DNA from: DATFTE01 sp963840665
Lineage (GTDB): Bacteria > Acidobacteriota > Terriglobia > Terriglobales > Acidobacteriaceae
Length of the DNA stretch: 64,000 nt
Direction: 5' to 3'
Assembly: GCA_963840665.1 (NCBI GenBank)
Contig: CAWIZO010000008.1
Coordinates: 744,001-808,000 of the forward strand
Under the pieces are notes generated by a model that made no database searches, was not told where the DNA came from, and saw only the letters and a list, made by a program, of their open reading frames with translations. This document shows positions 27,563-35,611 of this stretch, piece by piece. A program made the position numbers and the translations under genes. The stretch's first letter is position 1. Every line of letters starts with the position of its first letter.

Positions 27563-27862
27563 GCGGTCCTCTCACAGCTTGAGTTCTGGAACGGCCCAAC
27601 TTCTTTACCGAGCCTCCTGGGATAGCTGGCGCAAGGCTCGAAACGGCGCTGGAACCGGGCAATGCAAAGTCTTTCCTCTTAGAGGCAAAGCTTTGGTTAG
27701 ATCACGCCCGGTCTGGCGCTGTAAGACGTTGGGGGAGTGAACTTACGGTGCTGGAAACCCCACCGGTTGCCCCGTAAAGGAGCAATTTGGATGCCACGAA
27801 GGGTGTGCAAACTCCTGATCCAGCAGTGGTTTCGGCCTCGGTCACACGGTGGTTGGCGGGGC
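27563..27862. other. Intergenic region upstream of the phosphoesterase gene
   Basis: About 300 bases between the phosphoesterase start and the reconstructed nuoN stop. Apart from the structured element at 27654-27712 I see no gene in it. Confidence 0.55.
27654..27712 (-). promoter_or_regulatory. Structured element in the phosphoesterase 5' region
   Basis: A 7-bp closing stem, ACCGGGC (27654-27660) with GCCCGGT (27706-27712), encloses a hairpin CTTTCCTC (27671-27678) TTA GAGGCAAAG (27682-27690) with one bulged C. The palindrome CAAAGCTTTG and two copies of GCAAAG allow an alternative pairing. It lies about 90 bases upstream of the phosphoesterase start on the minus strand. I do not recognise a known riboswitch. 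Confidence 0.4.
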
Positions 27863-29372
27863 TTACCGAGGCAGCGACCAAGTGACGGCTCGAATGAAGT
27901 ATTCGGGCAGAATTCCAATAAACACGGTTGCAAAAGCCGTGACTCCGAGCGCCGTCCACATAGCGGGGCTTATCCGGAGGCGGGTCTTATCCATGGCCTC
28001 GCGCATAAACATGGCGTTGCCTATCTTCATGTAGTAATAAAAACCGAAAAGCGCGTAGAGGACGGCAAGCGAGCGCCAGAACGAAGTGCCCGCTCTCGAT
28101 CAGGCTGAGGAAGATGAAGTACTTTCCGTAGAAGCCTGCCAGCGGCGGAATTCCCGCCAGCGACAAGAGGAAGATCAACATCAGCACTGCTTCGACAGGA
28201 GCGCGGTAGTAGAGTCCGGCGATGTCGTCGATCTCGTCGCCAATCACATCTCGCTGGCGCAGCGAGGTGATCACGGCGAAGGCTCCCAGGTTCATGAAGG
28301 TGTAAACCATCAGGTAAAGAAGAATGCCCTTGAGTCCATCTGCTTCTGCCGGCTGAGTCGCGGAGCCTACGGCCACCACGCCGAGCAGAATGTACCCCAC
28401 ATGAGCGATCGAAGAGTACGCCAGCAGACGCTTCATGTTGTTTTGCGTGAGCGCGGCTAGATTCGCCAGCGTCATGGTGGCGATGGAAACAAGGATCAGG
28501 AACGGCGTGTAAACGTCGTGCAGCGGGAAGAGTCCCCAGAACAGGATACGCATCAACATCGCCCACCCGGCTGACTTCACAGCAACCGACATGAATCCCG
28601 TCACGCTGGTCGGCGCGCCTTCGTAAGCATCGGGAGCCCACTGGTGAAAAGGGACGGCGGCGATCTTGAACAGCAACCCAGTCGCGGTCATCAAGAGTGC
28701 GAGAATGGCGACGGGCTTTACGTCCGGGTGTTGTAGTAAAAGTTGTCCCAGGCGGCGGTTGATGAGAATCAAATTGGTTGTGCCGGTCAGACCATAGAAC
28801 AGCGAAAGCCCGTAGGCGAAGATGCCCGAGGAGAAGGCGCCCAGCAGCAGATATTTCAGTGCGGCTTCGTTCGAACGGCGATCGGTACGCAGAAATCCCA
28901 CCAGGATGTAGGTGGAGATCGCCATCAACTCCAGTCCGATAAATATCAGGACGATGTCGAAGCCTGCGGCCATGCACATCATCCCAATGACCGAGAACAA
29001 CATTAGTGCGTAGAACTCGCCGTGATGCTCGTGCTCGATTTCGAGGTATTTCACCGACATCAGGATCGAGATCGCCGTCGCCGCCAAAAACAGATACCAG
29101 AAATAAAGCGAGAAGTGGTCGACCACCATGGTGTTGAGGAACGCGGACTGGCCGGGAATATGATCGCGCGCGAACTGCAATTGAATCTTGAACACTCCGC
29201 CGGTCGCGAACATTACGCCTACGAAAGCAATCCACGCGTTCAGCGACTTCGAGTCTTTCGGCAACATCAAGTCGATGAGCAGGATGCCAAGAGCGAACAA
29301 CGTGAGCAGAATAATGGGCAGCGACAGCAAATAGTCCGCGCCGGTAAAGTATTGTCCCAGGCCGCCCGGCAC
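27863..29372 (-). CDS. nuoN: NADH-quinone oxidoreductase subunit N, C-terminal frameshift
   Basis: Antiporter-like proton-pumping membrane subunit of complex I. The frame from 29372 reads through many transmembrane helices to GHFVLALA at about 28075. The conserved ending then continues one frame over (LAVLYALFGFYYYMKIGNAMF ... LPEYFIRAVTWSLPR) to a TAA at 27863-27865. One extra base near 28068-28076 explains this; the frame without correction stops at 27987. The reconstructed length of about 502 residues suits NuoN. Conserved residues of the antiporter fold are visible in FKIAAVPFHQWAPDAYEGAP. It is the last gene of the operon, adjoining nuoM without a gap. Confidence 0.9.
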
Positions 29373-30986
29373 TTATTTGCTCTCCTTGACAGGGGTCGAA
29401 TTTGCGGGAACGAGCGCCACATTCTGCGGGGCCACCGGTTGCCCTGAGGCGTTCACGACGCCCTTCAAATCCGGATAGTCCTTGGGGCGGATGTTATAGA
29501 CGAGTTGATTGACGGGCTGCTCAAGAATCTCAAAGAAAGGCTTGGGATAGAGGCCAATCCATAGCGCCATCACCAGCAGCGGCGCGAAGGTCAGAAGCTC
29601 GCGCGGCGTCAGGTCGTGCAGCTTTTCATTCTTCGGATTGGTGACCGTCCCGAAGAAGACCCGCTGGTACAGCCAGAGCAGATAGGCCGCGGCAAGAATC
29701 ACTCCAGGCACGGCCCATGCCGCCCACTTCCAGTTCTCCATGAAGGTGCCCTGCAGGATGGTGAACTCGCCGACGAAGCCATTCAGCAACGGCAGTCCCA
29801 TCGACGATAGAAACATAATCAGCGTGATGATCGCGTACACCGGCATAACGTTGGCGATGCCGCCGTACTCGGAGATCTCGCGCGTGTGCCGCCGCTCGTA
29901 GAGGATGCCGACGATCAAGAACAGCGCTCCGGTCGAGATGCCGTGGTTAATCTGCTGTAACACCGAGCCGCTCAGTCCGAGCGGACTGAGAGCAAAAATT
30001 CCTAGCGTGCAAAAGCCAAGGTGGCTCACCGAAGAATATGCCACCAGCTTCTTCATGTCCTTCTGCATGAGGGAGACAAGCGCGCCGTAGATGATGCCGA
30101 TGATCGAGAGTGTGATCATCCAGAAACGAACCGTCGGATGCATCACAACGCCCGGGAAGAACGGCAGCGCGAAGCGGACGAATCCGTACGTTCCCATCTT
30201 TAGCAGAACGCCGGCCAGAATCACAGAGCCTGCAGTTGGAGCTTCCACGTGCGCGTCGGGCAGCCACGTATGGAAGGGGAACATCGGCACCTTGATGGCG
30301 AATCCGAGGAAGAACGCCAGGAAGAGCCAGATAGCGTAGTTAAACGGAATCATCGGAGCCGTTTTGTAGAGCTCCGGAATCGCGAAGGTAAAGACCCCGG
30401 TAATCTGGTGATGGTGGAAGTAGAGGAACAAGACTGCCAGCAACATCAAGACCGAACCGAACAACGTATAGAGGAAGAACTTGATGGCGGCGTAAAGCTT
30501 GCGCGGGCCTCCCCAGATGCCGATGAGCAGGTACATCGGAACCAGCATCGCTTCCCAGAACATGAAGAACAGGAAGAAATCGAGCGACATGAAAACGCCC
30601 AGCATTCCGGTCTGCAAGACCAGAAACCAGACGTAGTATTCCTTCACGCGATTCTCAATCGCGGTCCACGATGAGAGGATCGAGATCGCCCCCAGCAGCG
30701 TGGTGAGCATGATCAGCAGAAACGAAATGCCGTCGATGCCGAGATAATAACCAGCGCCGATCGAGGGGATCCAGTTGTTGGGCATGCCCTCGATGAACTT
30801 AAAGCCGGGTTCAAAGCGCTGCGCCCAGAACAACGGCACGAGTGGCAACGAAACCAGAAAACCCAGTAAGGCGAAGATATTCGCGACCCAGCGAATGGCG
30901 TCTTTGTTCTCCTTGGGCATAAACAGAAGGAGAAACGCGCCCACCAGCGGCGTCAGAAGAATAATCGTGAGGATGTGACTTTGCAT
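29373..30986 (-). CDS. nuoM: NADH-quinone oxidoreductase subunit M
   Basis: 537 residues, intact. Antiporter-like, proton-translocating membrane subunit of complex I. Key blocks are FWEAMLVPMYLLIGIWGG (helix 5 with the conserved Glu), FAIKVPMFPFHTWLPDAHVEAPT (helix 7/8 with the conserved Lys and His), GSVILAGVLLKMGTYG and KKLVAYSSVSHLGF. The C-terminus is extended past the last helix by a polar tail ending TPVKESK. It follows a 58-base spacer after nuoL that contains four GTTCTCA-type heptads, and is directly followed by nuoN. Confidence 0.96.
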   Translation of the reverse strand: MQSHILTIILLTPLVGAFLLLFMPKENKDAIRWVANIFALLGFLVSLPLVPLFWAQRFEPGFKFIEGMPNNWIPSIGAGYYLGIDGISFLLIMLTTLLGAISILSSWTAIENRVKEYYVWFLVLQTGMLGVFMSLDFFLFFMFWEAMLVPMYLLIGIWGGPRKLYAAIKFFLYTLFGSVLMLLAVLFLYFHHHQITGVFTFAIPELYKTAPMIPFNYAIWLFLAFFLGFAIKVPMFPFHTWLPDAHVEAPTAGSVILAGVLLKMGTYGFVRFALPFFPGVVMHPTVRFWMITLSIIGIIYGALVSLMQKDMKKLVAYSSVSHLGFCTLGIFALSPLGLSGSVLQQINHGISTGALFLIVGILYERRHTREISEYGGIANVMPVYAIITLIMFLSSMGLPLLNGFVGEFTILQGTFMENWKWAAWAVPGVILAAAYLLWLYQRVFFGTVTNPKNEKLHDLTPRELLTFAPLLVMALWIGLYPKPFFEILEQPVNQLVYNIRPKDYPDLKGVVNASGQPVAPQNVALVPANSTPVKESK

Positions 30987-30993
30987 AAGAGCG

Positions 30994-31021
30994 GTTCTCA
31001 GTTCTCAGTTCCCGGTTCTCA
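30994..31021 (-). repeat. Heptanucleotide repeat in the nuoL-nuoM spacer
   Basis: Four consecutive 7-base units on the plus strand: GTTCTCA, GTTCTCA, GTTCCCG, GTTCTCA. They fill most of the spacer between nuoL and nuoM and end eight bases before the nuoM start codon. Confidence 0.85.
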
Positions 31022-31044
31022 GTCGCGCTGGCGGCCTTCTCGCT

Positions 31045-33255
31045 TCAGGTCGCGAAGCGACGTCGCAAGAAATTCACGAACATGTAGGTCAAGATAATCA
31101 ACACTATGCCCGCCACCACCATCAAAACCACACGTAACAGTTGGGCGCAAATGAAACACACTAGGCCAATCGTCATCACCAGCGCGTACCACTGCACCAG
31201 TCCCCACTGCAGCATGCGCAGGGATAGGAAAACACTCGCGCCAGGATGGCAGGACCATTCACGAGAATGCCGTCGATGATCCACTTGTCCCACCAACTGG
31301 AGATGCGGCCAGTGAGTTTCGTCAGTCGGCCTACGCCGTTCACCGTGCCGTCGATTACATGCGTGTCGAACCAGGCGGCAGGCACCGCCTAGGCCGAGCA
31401 CTCCGAGACGGAAGCCGTCGATCTTGCGGCGGCCGGTGAAGACATAGTCGTAGCCTTCATCGACGTAATACTTGTTCAAGAGCACGTTGTATACGGGTGG
31501 AGCGACGGCATCGATTGGTTCTTTGTAGTCTTTGCCGGCGTTGCTGTAGGCCTTCCAGGCAAAGCCGAGTCCTACGAAGGCGGCGGCAACCGACAGCCCC
31601 ATCAGGCCGTATTCCATCGGGTCCGTGTGCTCTTCTTCTTTTTCACCTGCCGCTAGCTGAGCGGGTTTGTCTTCGCGGAAGACTTTTACGTCGCGAGCAA
31701 AGACTGGTTCAAGAAATTTCCCAAAGTGATCGGAGCCGCCCAAGCTGTGCGGCAGTCCGAACCATCCAGCCGCGACCGAGAAGAATGCCAGGATCACGAA
31801 CGGCACGGTCATAGAACGTGGCGACTCGTGAATGTGATGTTCGACCTCGTGGCTCATGCGCGGCTTGCTGAAGAAGGTCAGCACGATCAAGCGGCCCATG
31901 TAGAAAGCCGTCATGAGAGCGGTGATGAAGCCGATGAACCAGAGCAGGCGATAGGCTCCGCCCTCGGAAGACCAAGACTGCCACAGGATTTCGTCCTTCG
32001 AAAAGAAGCCGGCGAAACCCGGAATGCCCGCAATCGCAAGAGTGCCGATGAACATGGTCCAGAAAGTGATAGGCGTGCGTTCGCGTAGATCTCCCATGTT
32101 CCGCATGTCCTGCTCTCCGCTCATGGCGTGGATCACTGAGCCGGAGCCAAGGAAGAGGAGCGCCTTGAAGAATGCATGCGTGAAGACGTGGAAAACGCCG
32201 GCAGCGAATGCTCCCACGCCGAGCGCGAGGAACATGTATCCCAGCTGCGATACGGTCGAGTACGCGAGCACCCGCTTGATGTCGTTCTGCACCAGCCCGA
32301 TGGAAGCCGCGAAGATCGCGGTCAGCGCACCGACGATGGCGACCGTCTTCATCGACGTTGGAGCCAGCACAAACAGAGCGTTCGAGCGCGCCACCATGTA
32401 CACCCCCGCCGTCACCATGGTTGCCGCATGGATCAAGGCAGAAACCGGGGTCGGGCCCTCCATGGCATCGGGCAGCCAGATATAAAGAGGTAGCTGCGCC
32501 GACTTGCCGCAAGCGCCGACAAAAAGTAGCAGGGTCGCGGCGGTGATGATGGGGTCGCCAATCAGAAAGTGTCCGCTATGCGCTAGACGGTTTACGTCGA
32601 TGTAGCTCAGTGACCCGAAATACCAGGCGATCGTGAACATCCCCAGCAGGAAGCCCGCGTCGCCGATGCGGTTCACGATGAATGCTTTGTTCGCGGCATT
32701 GCTGGCCGACTTCCGATGGAAGTAGAAACCGATCAGCAGATACGAACACAGGCCCACGCCCTCCCATCCGACGAACATCAGGACATAGTTGTTCGCCAGT
32801 ATCAGCGTGAGCATCGAGAACATGAAGAGGTTGAGGTATCCGAAGAAGCGGTAGTAGCCGCCCTCGTGCGCCATGTATCCGGTGGAGTAGATATGGATCA
32901 ACATGCCCACGCCGGTGACGAAAAGCAGCCAGATGGCGGAAAGAGGGTCGAGCAGGAAGCCGGCGTCCGCCTTAAATTGCGCTAGGCTGCCGCTGTGAGT
33001 CGCGTAGTCCAAATTTCCAGTATCAGTGCCGAGCCAGGTGTAGAGAATCGTCTGGTAAGGCTTGCCCGGCGTGTCGTGCACGTAGTCGGAGTACTGCCAG
33101 ACCGCACCGCACGCCATCAGGAACGCGAGGACCACGGCGCCGACGCAGATGATGTTGACGGACGACTTCGGCATCTTCTTGCCGAAGAACAGCATGAGCG
33201 CCGCGCCAGCGGCGGGTAGCAGCGGAATCAGCCAGATGTTGGATAGAAATAGCAT
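31045..33255 (-). CDS. nuoL: NADH-quinone oxidoreductase subunit L, two compensating indels
   Basis: 736 codons. The distal antiporter-like subunit with the long lateral helix of complex I. The start of the chain reads LIPLLPAAGAALMLFFGKKMP and includes the LNLFMFSMLTLILANNYVLMFVGWEGVGLCSYLLIGF block, KSAQLPLYIWLPDAMEGPTPVSALIHAATMVTAG and RVLAYSTVSQLGYM. Between about 31,390 and 31,222 the coded sequence is out of frame: the conserved reading PAAWFDTHVIDGTVNGVGRLT lies in another frame. It returns to the original frame at LRMLQWGLVQWYALVMT. An extra base near 31381-31392 and a missing base in GGG 31221-31223 account for both changes. The start codon lies inside a heptad repeat. Confidence 0.94.
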   Translation of the reverse strand: MLFLSNIWLIPLLPAAGAALMLFFGKKMPKSSVNIICVGAVVLAFLMACGAVWQYSDYVHDTPGKPYQTILYTWLGTDTGNLDYATHSGSLAQFKADAGFLLDPLSAIWLLFVTGVGMLIHIYSTGYMAHEGGYYRFFGYLNLFMFSMLTLILANNYVLMFVGWEGVGLCSYLLIGFYFHRKSASNAANKAFIVNRIGDAGFLLGMFTIAWYFGSLSYIDVNRLAHSGHFLIGDPIITAATLLLFVGACGKSAQLPLYIWLPDAMEGPTPVSALIHAATMVTAGVYMVARSNALFVLAPTSMKTVAIVGALTAIFAASIGLVQNDIKRVLAYSTVSQLGYMFLALGVGAFAAGVFHVFTHAFFKALLFLGSGSVIHAMSGEQDMRNMGDLRERTPITFWTMFIGTLAIAGIPGFAGFFSKDEILWQSWSSEGGAYRLLWFIGFITALMTAFYMGRLIVLTFFSKPRMSHEVEHHIHESPRSMTVPFVILAFFSVAAGWFGLPHSLGGSDHFGKFLEPVFARDVKVFREDKPAQLAAGEKEEEHTDPMEYGLMGLSVAAAFVGLGFAWKAYSNAGKDYKEPIDAVAPPVYNVLLNKYYVDEGYDYVFTGRRKIDGFRLGVLGLGGACRLVRHACNRRHGERRRPTDETHWPHLQLVGQVDHRRHSREWSCHPGASVFLSLRMLQWGLVQWYALVMTIGLVCFICAQLLRVVLMVVAGIVLIILTYMFVNFLRRRFAT

Positions 33256-33396
33256 TCAGCACTCAGCATTCAGCACTCAGCCCCTTGGCTGAGCACTTAG
33301 CACTTGGCAGTTAGCATTTGGCCCGTTGGGTTCTCATGCGATCCCCGCAAGGACCCGTGTTTGGCTAAATGCTAAGTGCTAAATGCTAAAGGCTGC
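33253..33396. repeat. Heptanucleotide repeats in opposite orientation between nuoL and nuoK
   Basis: The left arm (33253-33328) has units CATTCAG, CACTCAG, CATTCAG, CACTCAG, then CACTTAG, CACTTGG, CAGTTAG, CATTTGG. The right arm (33362-33396) has TGGCTAA, ATGCTAA, GTGCTAA, ATGCTAA, which are close to the reverse complement of the left-arm units. The two arms could pair into a long imperfect hairpin. The nuoL start codon lies in the first unit. Confidence 0.85.
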
Positions 33397-33400
33397 TTTT

Positions 33401-33706
33401 CTACCACTTCAACAAATCGACTTCATCCACATTCACCGTTTCTTTGTTGCGGAAGAAGGCGATCAAAATCCCGAGGCCTACCGCGGCTTCGGCGGCGGCA
33501 TCGGTAATAACAAAAATTGCGAAGGTCTGTCCGTGCAACCCGTAAATTCGCGAAAAGGCCACCAGATTCAGGTTCACCGCATTCAAAATCAGCTCAATCG
33601 ACATCAGGACGATGACCACGTTGCGCCGGGTCAAGACGCCCACCACGCCCAGGATGAACAGGGCGGCGGCGACGATCAGATAATGAATGGTTCCTATGGG
33701 GGCCAT
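33401..33706 (-). CDS. nuoK: NADH-quinone oxidoreductase subunit K
   Basis: 101 residues, standard length, three transmembrane helices. The block RRNVVIVLMSIELILNAVNLNLVAFSR carries the conserved membrane Glu of helix 2. It is followed by GQTFAIFVITDAAAEAAVGLGILIAFFRN with the second conserved Glu, both part of the proton path near NuoJ and NuoH. A charged tail, TVNVDEVDLLKW, is typical of the bacterial subunit. Intact and followed by the long heptad-repeat spacer before nuoL. Confidence 0.96.
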   Translation of the reverse strand: MAPIGTIHYLIVAAALFILGVVGVLTRRNVVIVLMSIELILNAVNLNLVAFSRIYGLHGQTFAIFVITDAAAEAAVGLGILIAFFRNKETVNVDEVDLLKW

Positions 33707-33713
33707 GAAAATC

Positions 33714-33741
33714 AGCTCTTAGCTTTTAGCTCTTAGCTTGC
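33714..33741 (-). repeat. Heptanucleotide repeat in the nuoJ-nuoK spacer
   Basis: Four contiguous units on the plus strand: AGCTCTT, AGCTTTT, AGCTCTT, AGCTTGC. They fill the spacer almost exactly between the nuoJ stop at 33742 and the nuoK start at 33706. Confidence 0.85.
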
Positions 33742-34251
33742 TCAAATTCTCTTTTTTGCCATTACTACTGCACCGATGATTGCTACCAACAGCAGTAACG
33801 ACGCGATTTCAAATGCAAACATGTATTGCGTGTAGAGCAGTTGTCCGATCTGCTGGGTATTCGATTCCTCGGGCATTTGCGCCAGGCGGTCCGGAAAGAA
33901 TGCTTTTGCTTTCAAGAAGACCGCGCAGAACAATCCGAAGAGAGCCGCCGCCGCGACAATGCCGGCGATCCATTGCTTGTTGAACTGCTCTTCTTTCACG
34001 GACCGGTTGATATTGATTAGCATGATGACGAACAGGAAGAGCACCATGATGCCGCCCGCATAAAGAATGATCTGCACGCCAGCGACGAACGGCGCGTAGA
34101 GCATGAGGTACAGACCGGCGAGCGCAAGCAGTGTCAGGATCAATGCCAACGCCGAGTGCACAGGATTCTTGCGGGTGACGACCAGTATCCCGCCGAGCAC
34201 GGCAAGTCCCGACAGCAGGTAGAAGAAAAAGGTTGTGGCTACTGGCTGCAT
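33742..34251 (-). CDS. nuoJ: NADH-quinone oxidoreductase subunit J
   Basis: 169 residues with five predicted membrane helices. Opening FFFYLLSGLAVLGGILVVTRKNPVHSALALILTLLALAGLYLMLYAPFVAGVQIILYAGGIMVLFLFVIMLI contains the VQIILYAGGIMVLFLFVIML segment, whose pi-bulge helix is a hallmark of NuoJ. The C-terminal helix and the basic end (VVMAKKRI) are usual. It forms the hinge next to NuoK in the membrane arm. Intact. In most bacteria nuoI precedes it; here nuoH does. Confidence 0.95.
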   Translation of the reverse strand: MQPVATTFFFYLLSGLAVLGGILVVTRKNPVHSALALILTLLALAGLYLMLYAPFVAGVQIILYAGGIMVLFLFVIMLININRSVKEEQFNKQWIAGIVAAAALFGLFCAVFLKAKAFFPDRLAQMPEESNTQQIGQLLYTQYMFAFEIASLLLLVAIIGAVVMAKKRI

Positions 34252-34288
34252 ATTTAATAGCTTCCAATAGAGCCAACAGAACTTTGGC

Positions 34289-35611
34289 TCAACCGATCTT
34301 GCCCGCGCCTCCCAAGAGCGCCGAAATAAAGTGATGGCTCTTTAGCCATTCCTCGATGAAAGGCTGCAGAACTCCGGTTGTAGCCGTCAACACCAGCACT
34401 CCCAGCCCAACCGGCAACAGCACTTTCCATCCCACCTTCATCAACTGGTCAAAGCGGTAGCGGGGGAACGTTCCGCGATACCAGATGTAGAGATACATGA
34501 ACGCCGCGACTTTCGCCGAGAACCAGAAGATGTCCTGAATTCGGTCGCGCACTGGCGGGATAAACAGCACAATTCCGATCAGTCCCAGCACAGCCGCGAA
34601 GCCAGCGAGGCCAATGGTTTGAATGCGGAAGTATGGATGCTTCGGCATGCGCGAGGTGCTGTAGAACGCCATCGCTGCGAGAAACAGGAACGACAACCCG
34701 GGGATGAGCGAGAACGCCAGGTCCCATGTGTCACCGCTAAACCATGTTGGGAAAGGACGCATCCATCCGCCGAGCCACAGCGTTACGGCGATCGACGAGA
34801 CGGCAATCATCGCCGAGTATTCCGCCAGGAAGAACAGCGACCATCGGAAGCCGCTGTACTCAGTGTGGAAACCCGCGGTCAGCTCAGATTCGGCTTCGGG
34901 CAGATCGAACGGTGCACGATTGGTTTCGGCAACCATCGCGATGGCGAAGACCACGAACGCAATCAGTCCCAGCGGAAAGAACTTGAAGATGAACCAAGTA
35001 TGCTGCGCCTGTTGTGCCTGCACGATGCCGATCATGCTGAGCGTGCCGATGCCGTCGGTGTTCAGGCTCGTCATCACGACCGCAGAGATCACAGCCAATC
35101 CCATCGCGATTTCGTATGAGACCATCTGGGCGCTCGAGCGCAGCGCACCGATCAGCGGATAGTGCGAGTTCGAAGCCCATCCCGCCATCACGATGCCCAA
35201 CACGCCAAGCGACGAAACGCCGAGCATAAAGAGGATGCCGATATTCATGTCGGTCACGGCATGGGTTGGTCCGAATGGCACCACAATGAAGACGGTAAAA
35301 GCAGTAAGCACGACCATGAATGGCGCGATCCAGAAAACGAAGCGATCGGCCTCAGACGGGATGATGTCTTCTTTCAACAGCAACTTGATAGCGTCGGCGA
35401 TGGGTTGCAGCAGACCATGCGGCCCGACGCGCATGGGCCCAAGGCGAATCTGCATGTGCGCGAGAATTTTGCGCTCCAACCAATTCATGGCGATCACAGC
35501 CACCGAGAGCCCGCCGAAAATAAGCAGGATGTAGACGAACGCCCACAGCACATTCCCCGCCTGGCCCGGCGTCTGCGTGCTCTTCAGATATGAGGTGATG
35601 TAATCGAGCAT
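34289..35611 (-). CDS. nuoH: NADH-quinone oxidoreductase subunit H
   Basis: 440 residues, longer than the usual 320-350 because of extra loops and a C-terminal extension. NuoH forms the quinone entry channel at the membrane heel of complex I. Diagnostic blocks are NWLERKILAHMQIRLGPMRVGPHGLLQPIADAIKLLLKEDIIP, ETNRAPFDLPEAESELTAGFHTEYSGFRWSLFFLAEY and WYRGTFPRYRFDQLMKVGWK. The start codon overlaps the nuoD stop (TAATG). Intact. No nuoI gene follows it. Confidence 0.96.
   Translation of the reverse strand: MLDYITSYLKSTQTPGQAGNVLWAFVYILLIFGGLSVAVIAMNWLERKILAHMQIRLGPMRVGPHGLLQPIADAIKLLLKEDIIPSEADRFVFWIAPFMVVLTAFTVFIVVPFGPTHAVTDMNIGILFMLGVSSLGVLGIVMAGWASNSHYPLIGALRSSAQMVSYEIAMGLAVISAVVMTSLNTDGIGTLSMIGIVQAQQAQHTWFIFKFFPLGLIAFVVFAIAMVAETNRAPFDLPEAESELTAGFHTEYSGFRWSLFFLAEYSAMIAVSSIAVTLWLGGWMRPFPTWFSGDTWDLAFSLIPGLSFLFLAAMAFYSTSRMPKHPYFRIQTIGLAGFAAVLGLIGIVLFIPPVRDRIQDIFWFSAKVAAFMYLYIWYRGTFPRYRFDQLMKVGWKVLLPVGLGVLVLTATTGVLQPFIEEWLKSHHFISALLGGAGKIG

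Noticed and set aside
27563..27862. Cyclic-di-GMP riboswitch in the phosphoesterase leader
   Set aside because: The conserved GGCAAACC and GACGCAAAGCC-type strings are not present; only a generic stem and hairpin can be shown.
30987..31044. nuoI or another short gene in the nuo spacers
   Set aside because: The spacers hold heptad repeats or nothing. No CxxCxxC ferredoxin motif is coded in any frame between nuoH and nuoJ.
33253..33396. CRISPR-like array
   Set aside because: Units are only 7 bases, directly joined and degenerate, without spacers or cas genes.
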